A DNA stretch of 42,637 nucleotides, taken from positions 1-42,637 of the forward strand of contig NZ_JACDDD010000026.1 in assembly GCF_013817205.1 (NCBI RefSeq), given 5' to 3'. The notes under the pieces are model-generated. The model was not told the DNA's origin, made no database searches, and was given only the letters and a program-made list of their open reading frames with translations. This document shows positions 15,685 through 22,200 of this stretch, in pieces. This DNA comes from Polaromonas sp. (GTDB taxonomy: Bacteria > Pseudomonadota > Gammaproteobacteria > Burkholderiales > Burkholderiaceae_C). Position 1 is the first letter of the stretch, and every line of letters begins with the position of its first letter. Made by a program: the position numbers and the translations under genes.

Positions 15685-16419
15685 ATGAACAAAGTAGCTC
15701 TCATCATTGGCGCGGGCGACGCCACCGGCGGTGCGGTTGCCCGGCGCTTTGCGCGCGAGGGCTACACCACCTGCGTGACGCGGCGCAGCCTGGACAAGCT
15801 GCAGCCGCTGCTCGAACAGATCCGCGCAGAAGGCGGCACGGCGCATGGCTTCGCCTCCGACGCTCGCAAGGAAGAAGAAGTGGTTGCGCTGGTCGAGCAG
15901 ATCGAAAGCACGCTGGGCCCCATCGAGGTGCTGGTCTTCAACATTGGCGCCAATGCGCCCAGCAGCATCCTCGAAGAAAGCGCGCGCAAGTATTTCAAGA
16001 TCTGGGAGATGGCCTGTTTCAGTGGTTTCCTCAACGGCCGTGAAGTCGCCAAACGCATGGTGCAGCGGGACGGTGATGGCCTCAAGGGCACCATCATCTT
16101 CACCGGCGCTACCGCATCGCTGCGCGGCGGCGCAAACTTCGCCGCGTTCTCGGGTGCCAAGATGGCCCTGCGCGCATTGGCGCAAAGCATGGCACGCGAA
16201 CTTGGCCCGCGCGGCATCCATGTGGCCCATGTGGTGATCGATGGTGCCATCGATACCGCCTTCATCCGCGACAACTTCCCGGAGCGTTACGCGCTGAAGG
16301 CGGAGGACGGCATCCTCAACCCCGAGCACATCGCCGACACCTACTGGATGCTGCATCGCCAGCCGCGTGATGCCTGGACGCACGAGATGGACCTTCGGCC
16401 TTATATGGAGAAATTTTGA
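15685..16419 (+). CDS. Atypical SDR-family protein lacking the catalytic Tyr
   Basis: 244 residues from ATG 15685. An SDR fold is clear: N-terminal IIGAGDATGGAVARRFAREG, NIGA (86-89) in place of NNAG, and the catalytic Ser at S145 (TGATAS). At the Y-x-x-x-K site the sequence is F155-S-G-A-K159, so Lys is kept but Tyr is Phe. VAHVVIDGAIDTAF replaces the usual NAVAPG segment. Classical SDR chemistry needs the Tyr hydroxyl, so it may use another residue or be a non-oxidoreductase. It lies within the beta-oxidation operon between a thioesterase and an isomerase-like gene; the stop overlaps the next start by 1 nt (TGATG). Confidence 0.85.
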   Translation: MNKVALIIGAGDATGGAVARRFAREGYTTCVTRRSLDKLQPLLEQIRAEGGTAHGFASDARKEEEVVALVEQIESTLGPIEVLVFNIGANAPSSILEESARKYFKIWEMACFSGFLNGREVAKRMVQRDGDGLKGTIIFTGATASLRGGANFAAFSGAKMALRALAQSMARELGPRGIHVAHVVIDGAIDTAFIRDNFPERYALKAEDGILNPEHIADTYWMLHRQPRDAWTHEMDLRPYMEKF

Positions 16420-17015
16420 TGACAAAAACCGTCGAGTTCTTTTTTGATGTGGGCAGCCCGGCCGCCTACATCGCCTGGAAGCAACTGCCACAGGTCTGCC
16501 GTGAAGCCGGCGCCACCATCGACTACAAACCAATGTTGCTCGGCGGTGTGTTCCATGCCACAGGCAACCATTCCCCCACCACCGTGCCCGCCGAGGGCCG
16601 CTATATGATGGACGACCTGGGCCGCTTTGCTGAGCGTTACGGCGTGCCCTTCGTCAACAACCCCTTTTTTCCGATCAATACGCTGACCCTGATGCGCGCC
16701 GCTGCCGGCCTGCAGATGCGTGACCCCGCCCGTTTTTTACCTTACGTGGAGGCGATGTACAGCGCCATCTGGGTAGATGCCAAAAACATGAATGATGCCG
16801 AGGTGGTCGGCGCCGTTTTTCAGGCTGCGGGTTTCGATCCCGGAGCCATGCTGGCGATGACGGCGGAGCCGATCGTGAAGGATCGCCTGAAGGCCATCAC
16901 CCAGGAGGCTGTGGAGCGCGGCGTGTTCGGTGCGCCCACCTTCTTCATCGACGGCCAGATGCACTGGGGCCAGGACCGTCTCGATTTCGTCAAACAAGCA
17001 CTGGAAACCAAATGA
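16419..17015 (+). CDS. 2-hydroxychromene-2-carboxylate isomerase-like (kappa GST/DsbA fold)
   Basis: 198 residues. The N-terminal FFFDVGSPAAYIAW carries the Ser that replaces the thioredoxin Cys in HCCA isomerases and kappa-class GSTs. GVFGAPTFFIDG holds the cis-Pro loop, and the inserted helical domain lies between. The original enzyme isomerises an intermediate of naphthalene degradation with glutathione. In this operon no other aromatic-degradation gene occurs, so a role in handling unsaturated or branched acyl-CoA or in glutathione chemistry is more likely. Both ends overlap neighbours (TGATG upstream, ATGA downstream). Confidence 0.88.
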   Translation: MTKTVEFFFDVGSPAAYIAWKQLPQVCREAGATIDYKPMLLGGVFHATGNHSPTTVPAEGRYMMDDLGRFAERYGVPFVNNPFFPINTLTLMRAAAGLQMRDPARFLPYVEAMYSAIWVDAKNMNDAEVVGAVFQAAGFDPGAMLAMTAEPIVKDRLKAITQEAVERGVFGAPTFFIDGQMHWGQDRLDFVKQALETK

Positions 17016-17779
17016 GTACAGACATCCTCAGCCACACCGAAGCCGGTGTGATGACCATCACCTTCAACCGGCCGGAGCGCAAAAACTCCATCACCTCCGC
17101 CATGTACGCCGCTCTGGCCGACGCAATGGCTGCCGCTGAAGCCGACGCTTCGGTGCGTGTGGTGCTGCTGCAGGGGCAGGAGTCCATCTTCTCCGCCGGC
17201 AACGACATCGGCGATTTCCTGAACAAGCCACCGGCCGGCATGGACTCGCCCGTGTTCCGCTTCCTGCGCGGCATCGCGGCCTTCCCCAAGCCGCTGATCG
17301 CCGCCGTCTGCGGTCCGGCCGTCGGCGTGGGCACGACCCTGCTGTTCCACTGCGACCTCGTCTACGCCGGGGACAACGCGGCGTTCTCCATGCCCTTTGT
17401 CAACCTGGGTCTGTGCCCTGAAGCGGCGTCCAGCCTGCTGGTGCCGCAGATGCTGGGTTACCATCGCGCTGCGGAAGCCTTGCTGCTGGGCGAACCCTTC
17501 ATGGCCGAGGCCGCGCTCGAAGTCGGTCTGGTCAATCGCGTGGTGCCACCGACCGAGGCCAACGGCATCGCGCAGGCGATCGCGCGAAAGCTCGCCGCCA
17601 AGCCGCTGTCCTCGCTGGTCGAGACCAAGCGACTGATGAAGAAGGGTCAGCAGGCGCTGGTGGTCCAGCAGATGGCCGACGAAGGCGCGAGTTTCGGCCG
17701 CATGCTGCAGGAGCCCGCAGCCAAGGAAGCTTTCGGCGCGTTCATGGCAAAGCGCAAGCCGGATTTCAGCAAGGTCTGA
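17012..17779 (+). CDS. Enoyl-CoA hydratase/isomerase family, ECI2-like delta3-delta2-enoyl-CoA isomerase
   Basis: 255 residues of crotonase fold, start overlapping the previous stop by 4 nt. The two Glu residues of true hydratases are absent: the first site reads GVGTTLLFHCD and the second MPFVNLGL. A Glu is present at E137 in GLCPEAASS, matching the PE motif of human ECI2-type isomerases (SPEGCSS, from memory). FSAGNDIGDF is the oxyanion-hole segment. It most likely shifts cis-3 or trans-3 double bonds to trans-2 so unsaturated fatty acids can enter the pathway. It is the last gene of the operon. Confidence 0.85.
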   Translation: MSTDILSHTEAGVMTITFNRPERKNSITSAMYAALADAMAAAEADASVRVVLLQGQESIFSAGNDIGDFLNKPPAGMDSPVFRFLRGIAAFPKPLIAAVCGPAVGVGTTLLFHCDLVYAGDNAAFSMPFVNLGLCPEAASSLLVPQMLGYHRAAEALLLGEPFMAEAALEVGLVNRVVPPTEANGIAQAIARKLAAKPLSSLVETKRLMKKGQQALVVQQMADEGASFGRMLQEPAAKEAFGAFMAKRKPDFSKV

Positions 17780-17866
17780 AGTCGGCGTCCGCAGGACGGG
17801 GCCGGGCAGCGGAACGGGAGCTTGCCCCAAAAGCGCAAGCTGGATCCGGCAAAGTGTGAGATCGGC
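17749..17866 (+). repeat. Degenerate duplication of the 3' end of the enoyl-CoA isomerase gene
   Basis: The last codons and stop of the isomerase gene (17749-17786, encoding KRKPDFSKV) reappear 80 bases downstream at 17829-17866 as AAGCGCAAGCTGGAT (KRKLDPAKC), ending in TGAGATCGGC instead of TGAAGTCGGC. The second copy is out of any gene. It is a fossil of a paralogue's tail or of an imperfect tandem duplication. Confidence 0.55.
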
Positions 17867-18087
17867 CATGCGCTGTGGGGAATCGACCCAGCCGGTGCGC
17901 AGCAGCTTTTCGCAGGTGTTGAACCTCGTAGCCATGAATTTGTGCATCGAATTGGCAGTCAGCCCTCGCCCCGCGGGCGCAAGCAGCTATCAAATTAATA
18001 GCAATTGGTGGCTGTGCCGGCGCCGCAGTGTGGCCTTTCCAGGGGCACGGCATACTGCACTCCTGACTTTTCGAAGGACGCCGATCC
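17780..18087. other. Intergenic region between beta-oxidation operon and ECF42 cluster
   Basis: About 308 bases without a convincing gene. It holds the fossil isomerase tail (17829-17866) and dispersed-element copy C (17976-18007). I see no clear sigma-70 promoter, no ECF-type TGTCGA box and no terminator with a T-run. Confidence 0.6.
17976..18007. repeat. Dispersed AGCTAT element, copy C
   Basis: GGCGCAAGC, then AGCTAT-CAAATTA-ATAGCAATT. This is the most symmetrical copy: GCTAT and ATAGC are perfect inverted arms around a 7-base AT-rich loop. It lies between genes. Confidence 0.7.
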
Positions 18088-18441
18088 ATGCCGTATATGT
18101 TGTTGATTCACGAACCCATCGGTCAGCGCCAGACACTCGGCGAAGCCGAAGGCCGCGTCGTCTACGGGCGCATGCTGGATTTTGCGGCTGACCTGAAGGC
18201 GCGCGGCTTGCTGCTGGCCACCGAATCCCTGCTCTCCCAGGACCAGGCGTCGCGCGTGCAGGTGCGCGGCGGGCGGGTCAGCGTGCTTGATGGACCTTTT
18301 GCCGAGGCCAAGGAAATGGTCGGCGGGTTCTTCCTGCTGGCTTGCGACACCCGTGAGGAAGCCCTTGCCATCGCCAGCCAGTGTCCGGCAGCCGAATGGG
18401 CAACCGTGGAAGTGCGCGGACTGGGGCCCTGCTTCGCCTGA
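18088..18441 (+). CDS. YCII-related (DGPF) protein 1
   Basis: 117 residues with the YCII/DGPF fold: MPYMLLIHE at the start, and the signature LDGPFAEAKEMVGGFFLLAC in the middle. The ferredoxin-like dimer family is small and soluble and of poorly known function. DGPF proteins are strongly associated with ECF42 sigma factors, and one is encoded downstream at 20012. GAAGGACGCC precedes the ATG. It is separated by 147 bases from the second DGPF gene, and the ECF42-like promoter lies in that gap, so this copy may be transcribed separately. Confidence 0.88.
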   Translation: MPYMLLIHEPIGQRQTLGEAEGRVVYGRMLDFAADLKARGLLLATESLLSQDQASRVQVRGGRVSVLDGPFAEAKEMVGGFFLLACDTREEALAIASQCPAAEWATVEVRGLGPCFA

Positions 18442-18465
18442 TGTGAGCTGGTCTGCCCAAGTCCG

Positions 18466-18484
18466 GAAAAATTTCAAATTTTTC
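18466..18484. promoter_or_regulatory. AT-rich perfect palindrome upstream of ECF promoter
   Basis: GAAAAATTT-C-AAATTTTTC is a 19-bp perfect palindrome ending 9 bases before the TGTCGA box. It could be the terminator of the upstream DGPF gene (the right arm ends in a T-run), an operator, or an UP-like element for the promoter. Confidence 0.5.
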
Positions 18485-18492
18485 TTGAAGCC

Positions 18493-18519
18493 TGTCGATT
18501 TAGCGTTTCTTGCTTCGTC
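18493..18519 (+). promoter_or_regulatory. Candidate ECF42 sigma-factor promoter
   Basis: TGTCGA (18493-18498), a 17-base spacer, and CGTC (18516-18519). This matches the ECF42 target motif as I recall it from Streptomyces work (TGTCGA at -35, CG(A/T)C at -10). It sits 70 bases ahead of the second DGPF gene and is in the right direction to drive DGPF-SRPBCC-VOC-sigma, giving positive autoregulation. Confidence 0.65.
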
Positions 18520-18588
18520 GTGGAGGTAGATGCTGCCGTTTTGCGGGCCGTCCGGCCCCCGGCTTCGTTTCTTACCAAGGAAAAGTCC

Positions 18589-19011
18589 ATGCGATTCATG
18601 ATCATCGTCAAGTCCACGCCCGAATTCGAGGCCGAACCGACTCCCATGCCGGACGAGCAGCTGATGGCTGCCATGGCCGGGTTTCACGAGGAACTGGCCA
18701 AGGCCGGCGTGCTGCTGGACGCCAGCGGCCTGCAACCCAGCCGCAAGGGCTGGCGTATCCAGTACGCTGGCGGCAGGCGCACCGTGATCGACGGCCCGTT
18801 TGCCGAGGCCAAAGAGTTGATTGCCGGTTTCACCACCATCCAGGTGCGCAGCCGGGAAGAGGCGCTGGAATGGTCGCGCCGTTATCCCAACCCGGTTGGC
18901 GAAAACGCCCCTGCGGAGATCGAGGTGCGCCAGCTTTATGAGCTCGATGACTTCGAGCCCAGCGCGCAGGTCGAGCGTTTTCGCGAGATGAACACGCCTA
19001 GCCAGAAGTAA
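18589..19011 (+). CDS. YCII-related (DGPF) protein 2
   Basis: 140 residues from ATG 18589 (CCAAGGAAAAGTCC upstream); the frame is open earlier but the ECF-type promoter and leader lie there. MRFMIIVKSTPEFEAE opens the domain, and IDGPFAEAKELIAGFTTIQV is the DGPF signature. It has an extra C-terminal tail (about 115-140) after the domain. It is the first gene behind the predicted ECF42 promoter. A 23-codon frame with its own GGAGG site starts at 18530 and overlaps this start; it may be chance. Confidence 0.9.
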   Translation: MRFMIIVKSTPEFEAEPTPMPDEQLMAAMAGFHEELAKAGVLLDASGLQPSRKGWRIQYAGGRRTVIDGPFAEAKELIAGFTTIQVRSREEALEWSRRYPNPVGENAPAEIEVRQLYELDDFEPSAQVERFREMNTPSQK

Positions 19012-19020
19012 GGAGCCGCC

Positions 19021-19563
19021 ATGATCAAGACCACCCTTTTGAGCCTGCTCGGCGTGTTGCTGCTGGCCGTCGCCGTCATCGCGCTCATCGCCTCCCAGCG
19101 GCCCGACACCTTCCGTGTGGCGCGCAGCACCAGCATTGCCGCGCCCGCCGACCGGATTTTTCCCCTGATCAACGACGTGCAGGCTTTCAACAGCTGGAAC
19201 CCCTATGCGGTGAAGGATCCGGACATGACAGGCAGCTACCGCGGCCCGGCCGTTGGCCCTGGCGCCCATTACGACTTTCAAAGCAAAAAGGCCGGTAGCG
19301 GCAGCTTCGAGATCGTGCAGGCGAACGCACCGTCCCAGGTGCAGATGCGCCTGCTCATGACAGCGCCCTTCAAGGTCGACAACGTCATCACGTTTTCGCT
19401 GCTGCCCGAGGGCCAGACCACCCAGGCCACCTGGGCCATGGAAGGCCCGGCGCCTTTTCTGTCAAAGTTCATGGGCGTGATCTTCAACATGGACAAGATG
19501 ATTGGTACCGACTTCGAAGTCGGTCTTTCCCGGCTCAAGGCCAAAGTAGAAAAAACCAGCTAA
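19021..19563 (+). CDS. SRPBCC-family protein with N-terminal membrane anchor
   Basis: 180 residues; AAGGAG sits at an ideal distance from the ATG. Residues 4-24 are a single membrane segment or uncleaved signal (TTLLSLLGVLLLAVAVIALI). The rest is a START/polyketide-cyclase-like domain: RSTSIAAPADRIFPLINDVQ, FNSWNPYAVKDPDM, and WAMEGPAPFLSKFMGVIFNM, ending in an amphipathic helix. The domain forms a deep pocket for a hydrophobic ligand. It starts 9 bases after the DGPF stop and so belongs to the ECF42 operon; the ligand is unknown. Confidence 0.85.
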   Translation: MIKTTLLSLLGVLLLAVAVIALIASQRPDTFRVARSTSIAAPADRIFPLINDVQAFNSWNPYAVKDPDMTGSYRGPAVGPGAHYDFQSKKAGSGSFEIVQANAPSQVQMRLLMTAPFKVDNVITFSLLPEGQTTQATWAMEGPAPFLSKFMGVIFNMDKMIGTDFEVGLSRLKAKVEKTS

Positions 19564-19589
19564 CCCTTTCAAACTTTCAAGGACTTCAC

Positions 19590-20012
19590 ATGTCACAGCA
19601 AATCTTCATCAACCTTCCCATCAAGAACATGGAGCGTTCGAAAGCCTTTTTCGGCGCGCTGGGTTACAGCTTCAATCCGCAGTTCACCAACGACCAGGGC
19701 GCCTGTATGGTCGTGCAGGAGGGCGGTATTTACGTCATGCTGTTGGTAGAAAGCTTTTTTCAGACCTTTACGAAAAAAGCGATTGCAGACACAAGCAAGA
19801 CCACAGAGGTTCTGTTGTGTCTTTCGTGCGAAAGCCGGGCCGGTGTGGACGAGATGGTGCGCAAGGCGCTGGCTGCTGGCGGCAAAGCACCCAACGCGCC
19901 GCAAGACCACGGTTTCATGTACGCCCATGGTTTCGAAGACCTCGATGGACACATCTGGGAGCTTGCCTACATGGACATGGCCGCCGCACCGGCCACACCC
20001 CAGCAAGCCTGA
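19590..20012 (+). CDS. VOC-family (glyoxalase/bleomycin resistance-like) protein
   Basis: 140 residues with two beta-alpha-beta-beta-beta units: FINLPIKNMERSKAFFGALG, FNPQFTNDQGACMVVQEGGI, then HGFEDLDGHIWELAYMDMA, where the terminal Glu is the usual metal ligand. This group (distant PhnB/glyoxalase-like) commonly accompanies DGPF proteins and ECF sigma genes. The stop overlaps the sigma-factor start by 1 nt (TGATG), so the two are translationally coupled. Substrate is unknown. Confidence 0.87.
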   Translation: MSQQIFINLPIKNMERSKAFFGALGYSFNPQFTNDQGACMVVQEGGIYVMLLVESFFQTFTKKAIADTSKTTEVLLCLSCESRAGVDEMVRKALAAGGKAPNAPQDHGFMYAHGFEDLDGHIWELAYMDMAAAPATPQQA

Positions 20013-21280
20013 TGCATTCGGCCACGCACCAGGCGATTGCGGCAGTCTGGCGCATCGAGTCGGCGAAGATCGTTGCGGTGGTGGCCCGCATGGTGCGCGA
20101 TATTGGCCTGGCCGAAGAGCTGGCGCAAGACGCACTGGTGTCTGCGCTGGAGCATTGGCCCACCGGCGGCGTGCCGGACAATCCGGGCGCCTGGCTGATG
20201 GCCACCGCCAAAAACCGGGCTCTCGACTGGCTGCGCCGCGAGAAGGTTTTGCAAGGCAAGTTAGAGCAAATCGGAAGCGACATGGAAGCGCTGGAGGCCA
20301 CCGTGGTGCCAGACTTTGTAGATGCACTTGATGCGTCGCGGCAAGATGACATCGGCGACGATTTGCTGCGGCTGATTTTTACCGCCTGCCACCCGGTGCT
20401 TTCCACGGATGCGCGTGTGGCTCTCACCCTGAAGCTGCTGGGCGGGCTCACGACCCACGAAATAGCGCGGGCTTTTCTGGTGCCTGAGCCGACGATTGCG
20501 CAGCGCATCACACGCGCCAAACGCACGCTTTATGATGCACAGGTGCCATTTGAACTGCCGCGCGCTGAAGCGCTGGGCGATCGCCTGGCCTCGGTCCTCG
20601 AAGTGGTTTACCTGGTTTTCAACGAGGGCTACACCGCCACTGCCGGCGATGACTGGATGCGGCCCGTGCTCACCGACGAGGCGCTGCGGCTGGGCCGTAT
20701 GCTGGCAGAGCTTGCGCCGGACGAGGCAGAGGCGCTCGGGTTGATTGCGTTGATGGAATTGCAGGCATCGCGCACTGCGGCGCGGGTTGACGCAGAGGGT
20801 CGTCCGGTACTGCTGCTCGATCAGGACCGCAGCCGCTGGGACCGCCTGTTGATCCGTCGCGGCTTGAGCGCGCTGGGGCGTGCCGCCGCGTTGGCAGGCG
20901 CACGGGGCCCTTATGTGCTGCAGGCCGAAATCGCCGCGTGTCATGCGCGCGCTCCCACGGGTGAGGCGACGGATTGGGCGGGCATCGCTGCCCTGTACGA
21001 CGAGTTGGCACATGTTGCTCCTTCGCCGGTGGTGGAGATCAACCGCGCCGTTGCCGTCGGTATGGCCCAGGGACCAGCCGCCGGGTTGGTCATTGTTGAT
21101 GCGCTGCGCGATGCGCCATCACTACAGGCTTACCAATGGCTGCCCAGCGTGCGCGGCGACCTCCTCGCCAAACTGGGTCGCAACAAAGAAGCGCGGGCAG
21201 AGTTTGAACGCGCGGCGGCACTGGCGCGTAATGTTCGTGAGCGGGAGTTGTTGCTGGAGCGTGCACGCGGACTGGGGTAG
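20012..21280 (+). CDS. ECF42-type RNA polymerase sigma factor with C-terminal extension
   Basis: 422 residues from ATG 20012. Sigma-2 region: ARMVRDIGLAEELAQDALVS and NPGAWLMATAKNRALDWLRR. Sigma-4 region: LTLKLLGGLTTHEIARAFLV and EPTIAQRITRAKRTL. About 240 further residues form a helical, TPR-like extension (VYLVFNEGYTATAGDDWMRP, APSPVVEINRAVAVGMAQGP, LLAKLGRNKEARAEFERAA). ECF42 sigma factors lack a classical anti-sigma factor; the extension is thought to control activity. The upstream DGPF, SRPBCC and VOC genes and a TGTCGA-N17-CGTC promoter complete the module. It ends in TAG, a real terminus here since homologues stop near this point. Confidence 0.92.
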   Translation: MHSATHQAIAAVWRIESAKIVAVVARMVRDIGLAEELAQDALVSALEHWPTGGVPDNPGAWLMATAKNRALDWLRREKVLQGKLEQIGSDMEALEATVVPDFVDALDASRQDDIGDDLLRLIFTACHPVLSTDARVALTLKLLGGLTTHEIARAFLVPEPTIAQRITRAKRTLYDAQVPFELPRAEALGDRLASVLEVVYLVFNEGYTATAGDDWMRPVLTDEALRLGRMLAELAPDEAEALGLIALMELQASRTAARVDAEGRPVLLLDQDRSRWDRLLIRRGLSALGRAAALAGARGPYVLQAEIAACHARAPTGEATDWAGIAALYDELAHVAPSPVVEINRAVAVGMAQGPAAGLVIVDALRDAPSLQAYQWLPSVRGDLLAKLGRNKEARAEFERAAALARNVRERELLLERARGLG

Positions 21281-21333
21281 CACTTTTCAACGGCATGTCC
21301 GAAAGCAGCGAGTCGGTTTGGCGGTGCAGACCT

Positions 21334-21361
21334 AAGCTTGTGTTTTGCCCAGAGCAAGCTT
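21334..21361. promoter_or_regulatory. Inverted repeat touching the flavin-reductase start
   Basis: AAGCTTG (21334-21340) and CAAGCTT (21355-21361) are perfect 7-base arms 14 bases apart; the right arm ends one base before the ATG at 21363. No Shine-Dalgarno site is evident. It could be an operator or a hairpin that limits ribosome access. Confidence 0.4.
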
Positions 21362-21362
21362 T

Positions 21363-22109
21363 ATGGACATCGCCATGCATCACCTTATCGAACCTGCCAT
21401 CCAATACTGGGGCACGCCTGTCGTGCTGGTCAGTACTCTCAATGAAGACGGCAGCAGCAACCTTGCGCCCATGTCCTCGGCCTGGTGGCTGGGCTGGAGT
21501 TGCATGCTGGGACTGGACGCCAGCTCAAAAACAACCGAGAACGTCAGGCGCTCCGGGCAGTGTGTGCTGAACCTGCCCTCCGACAGCATGGCGGAAGCAG
21601 TCAATCGACTGGCGCTGACGACCGGCAGCCGCCCGGTGCCGGTGCATAAAAAGCTGCTGGGTTACCGCCATGAGGCCGTCAAGTTTGTCGCCAGCGGTTT
21701 GACGCCGCAGGCATCGGCGACGGTCGCACCTCTGCGTGCGCAGGAGTGCCCGGTCCAGCTGGAGGCTGTCGTTGAGGAAATTCGCCCTTTTGCCCGAAAA
21801 GACCCGCGCATGGGTGTGCCTGCGGTGTGTGTCGAAGTGCGCATCGTGAAAGTGCATGTCCACCCCGACATCCTCATGAACGGGCATGAGCACCGGGTGG
21901 ATCCTGATCGCTGGCATCCCTTGCTCATGAGCTTCCGGGAGTTTTACGGCCGTGGCGAGCGCTTGCAGAAGTCGCGCCTGGGGCGTGGGCCGGAGGAGGC
22001 TTATGCGCCGTGGAAACACGCCGGCCTGAAGGGGCTGGCGGGGAAGGCCCTGGTCGCCTGGTCACGCCACAAGTACGGCATGCAGGAGCAGGTGGCCGAA
22101 ACTGAGTGA
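21363..22109 (+). CDS. Flavin reductase-like FMN-binding split-barrel protein
   Basis: 248 residues from ATG 21363. The N-terminal half has the split-barrel pattern: YWGTPVVLVSTLNEDGSSNL, APMSSAWWLGWSCMLGLDAS, SKTTENVRRSGQCVLNLPSD, followed by ECPVQLEAVVEEIRPF. Relatives are often annotated as flavin reductase-like or pyridoxamine-oxidase-like proteins of unknown substrate. The C-terminal part after about residue 175 (HPLLMSFREFYGRGERLQKS) is family-specific. It is isolated from the ECF operon by about 80 bases. Confidence 0.8.
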   Translation: MDIAMHHLIEPAIQYWGTPVVLVSTLNEDGSSNLAPMSSAWWLGWSCMLGLDASSKTTENVRRSGQCVLNLPSDSMAEAVNRLALTTGSRPVPVHKKLLGYRHEAVKFVASGLTPQASATVAPLRAQECPVQLEAVVEEIRPFARKDPRMGVPAVCVEVRIVKVHVHPDILMNGHEHRVDPDRWHPLLMSFREFYGRGERLQKSRLGRGPEEAYAPWKHAGLKGLAGKALVAWSRHKYGMQEQVAETE

Positions 22110-22200
22110 CGACGCGGCAGGGAAGGGTGCGCGATGAACGATAGCTTTATAGTGGTCTCACCGCGCTCTTGCCGCGGCATCCTTTTTTCGGGAAAACCAT

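Noticed and set aside
21278-21280. TAG at the end of the sigma-factor gene as a third suppressed codon
   Set aside because: The family normally ends near this residue and the sequence beyond it has no conserved extension.
22142-22157. ATAGCTTTATAG near 22.14 kb as a fifth AGCTAT element
   Set aside because: Lacks the GCGC-N4 lead and the 7-base loop with AGCA arm; likely chance or part of a promoter.
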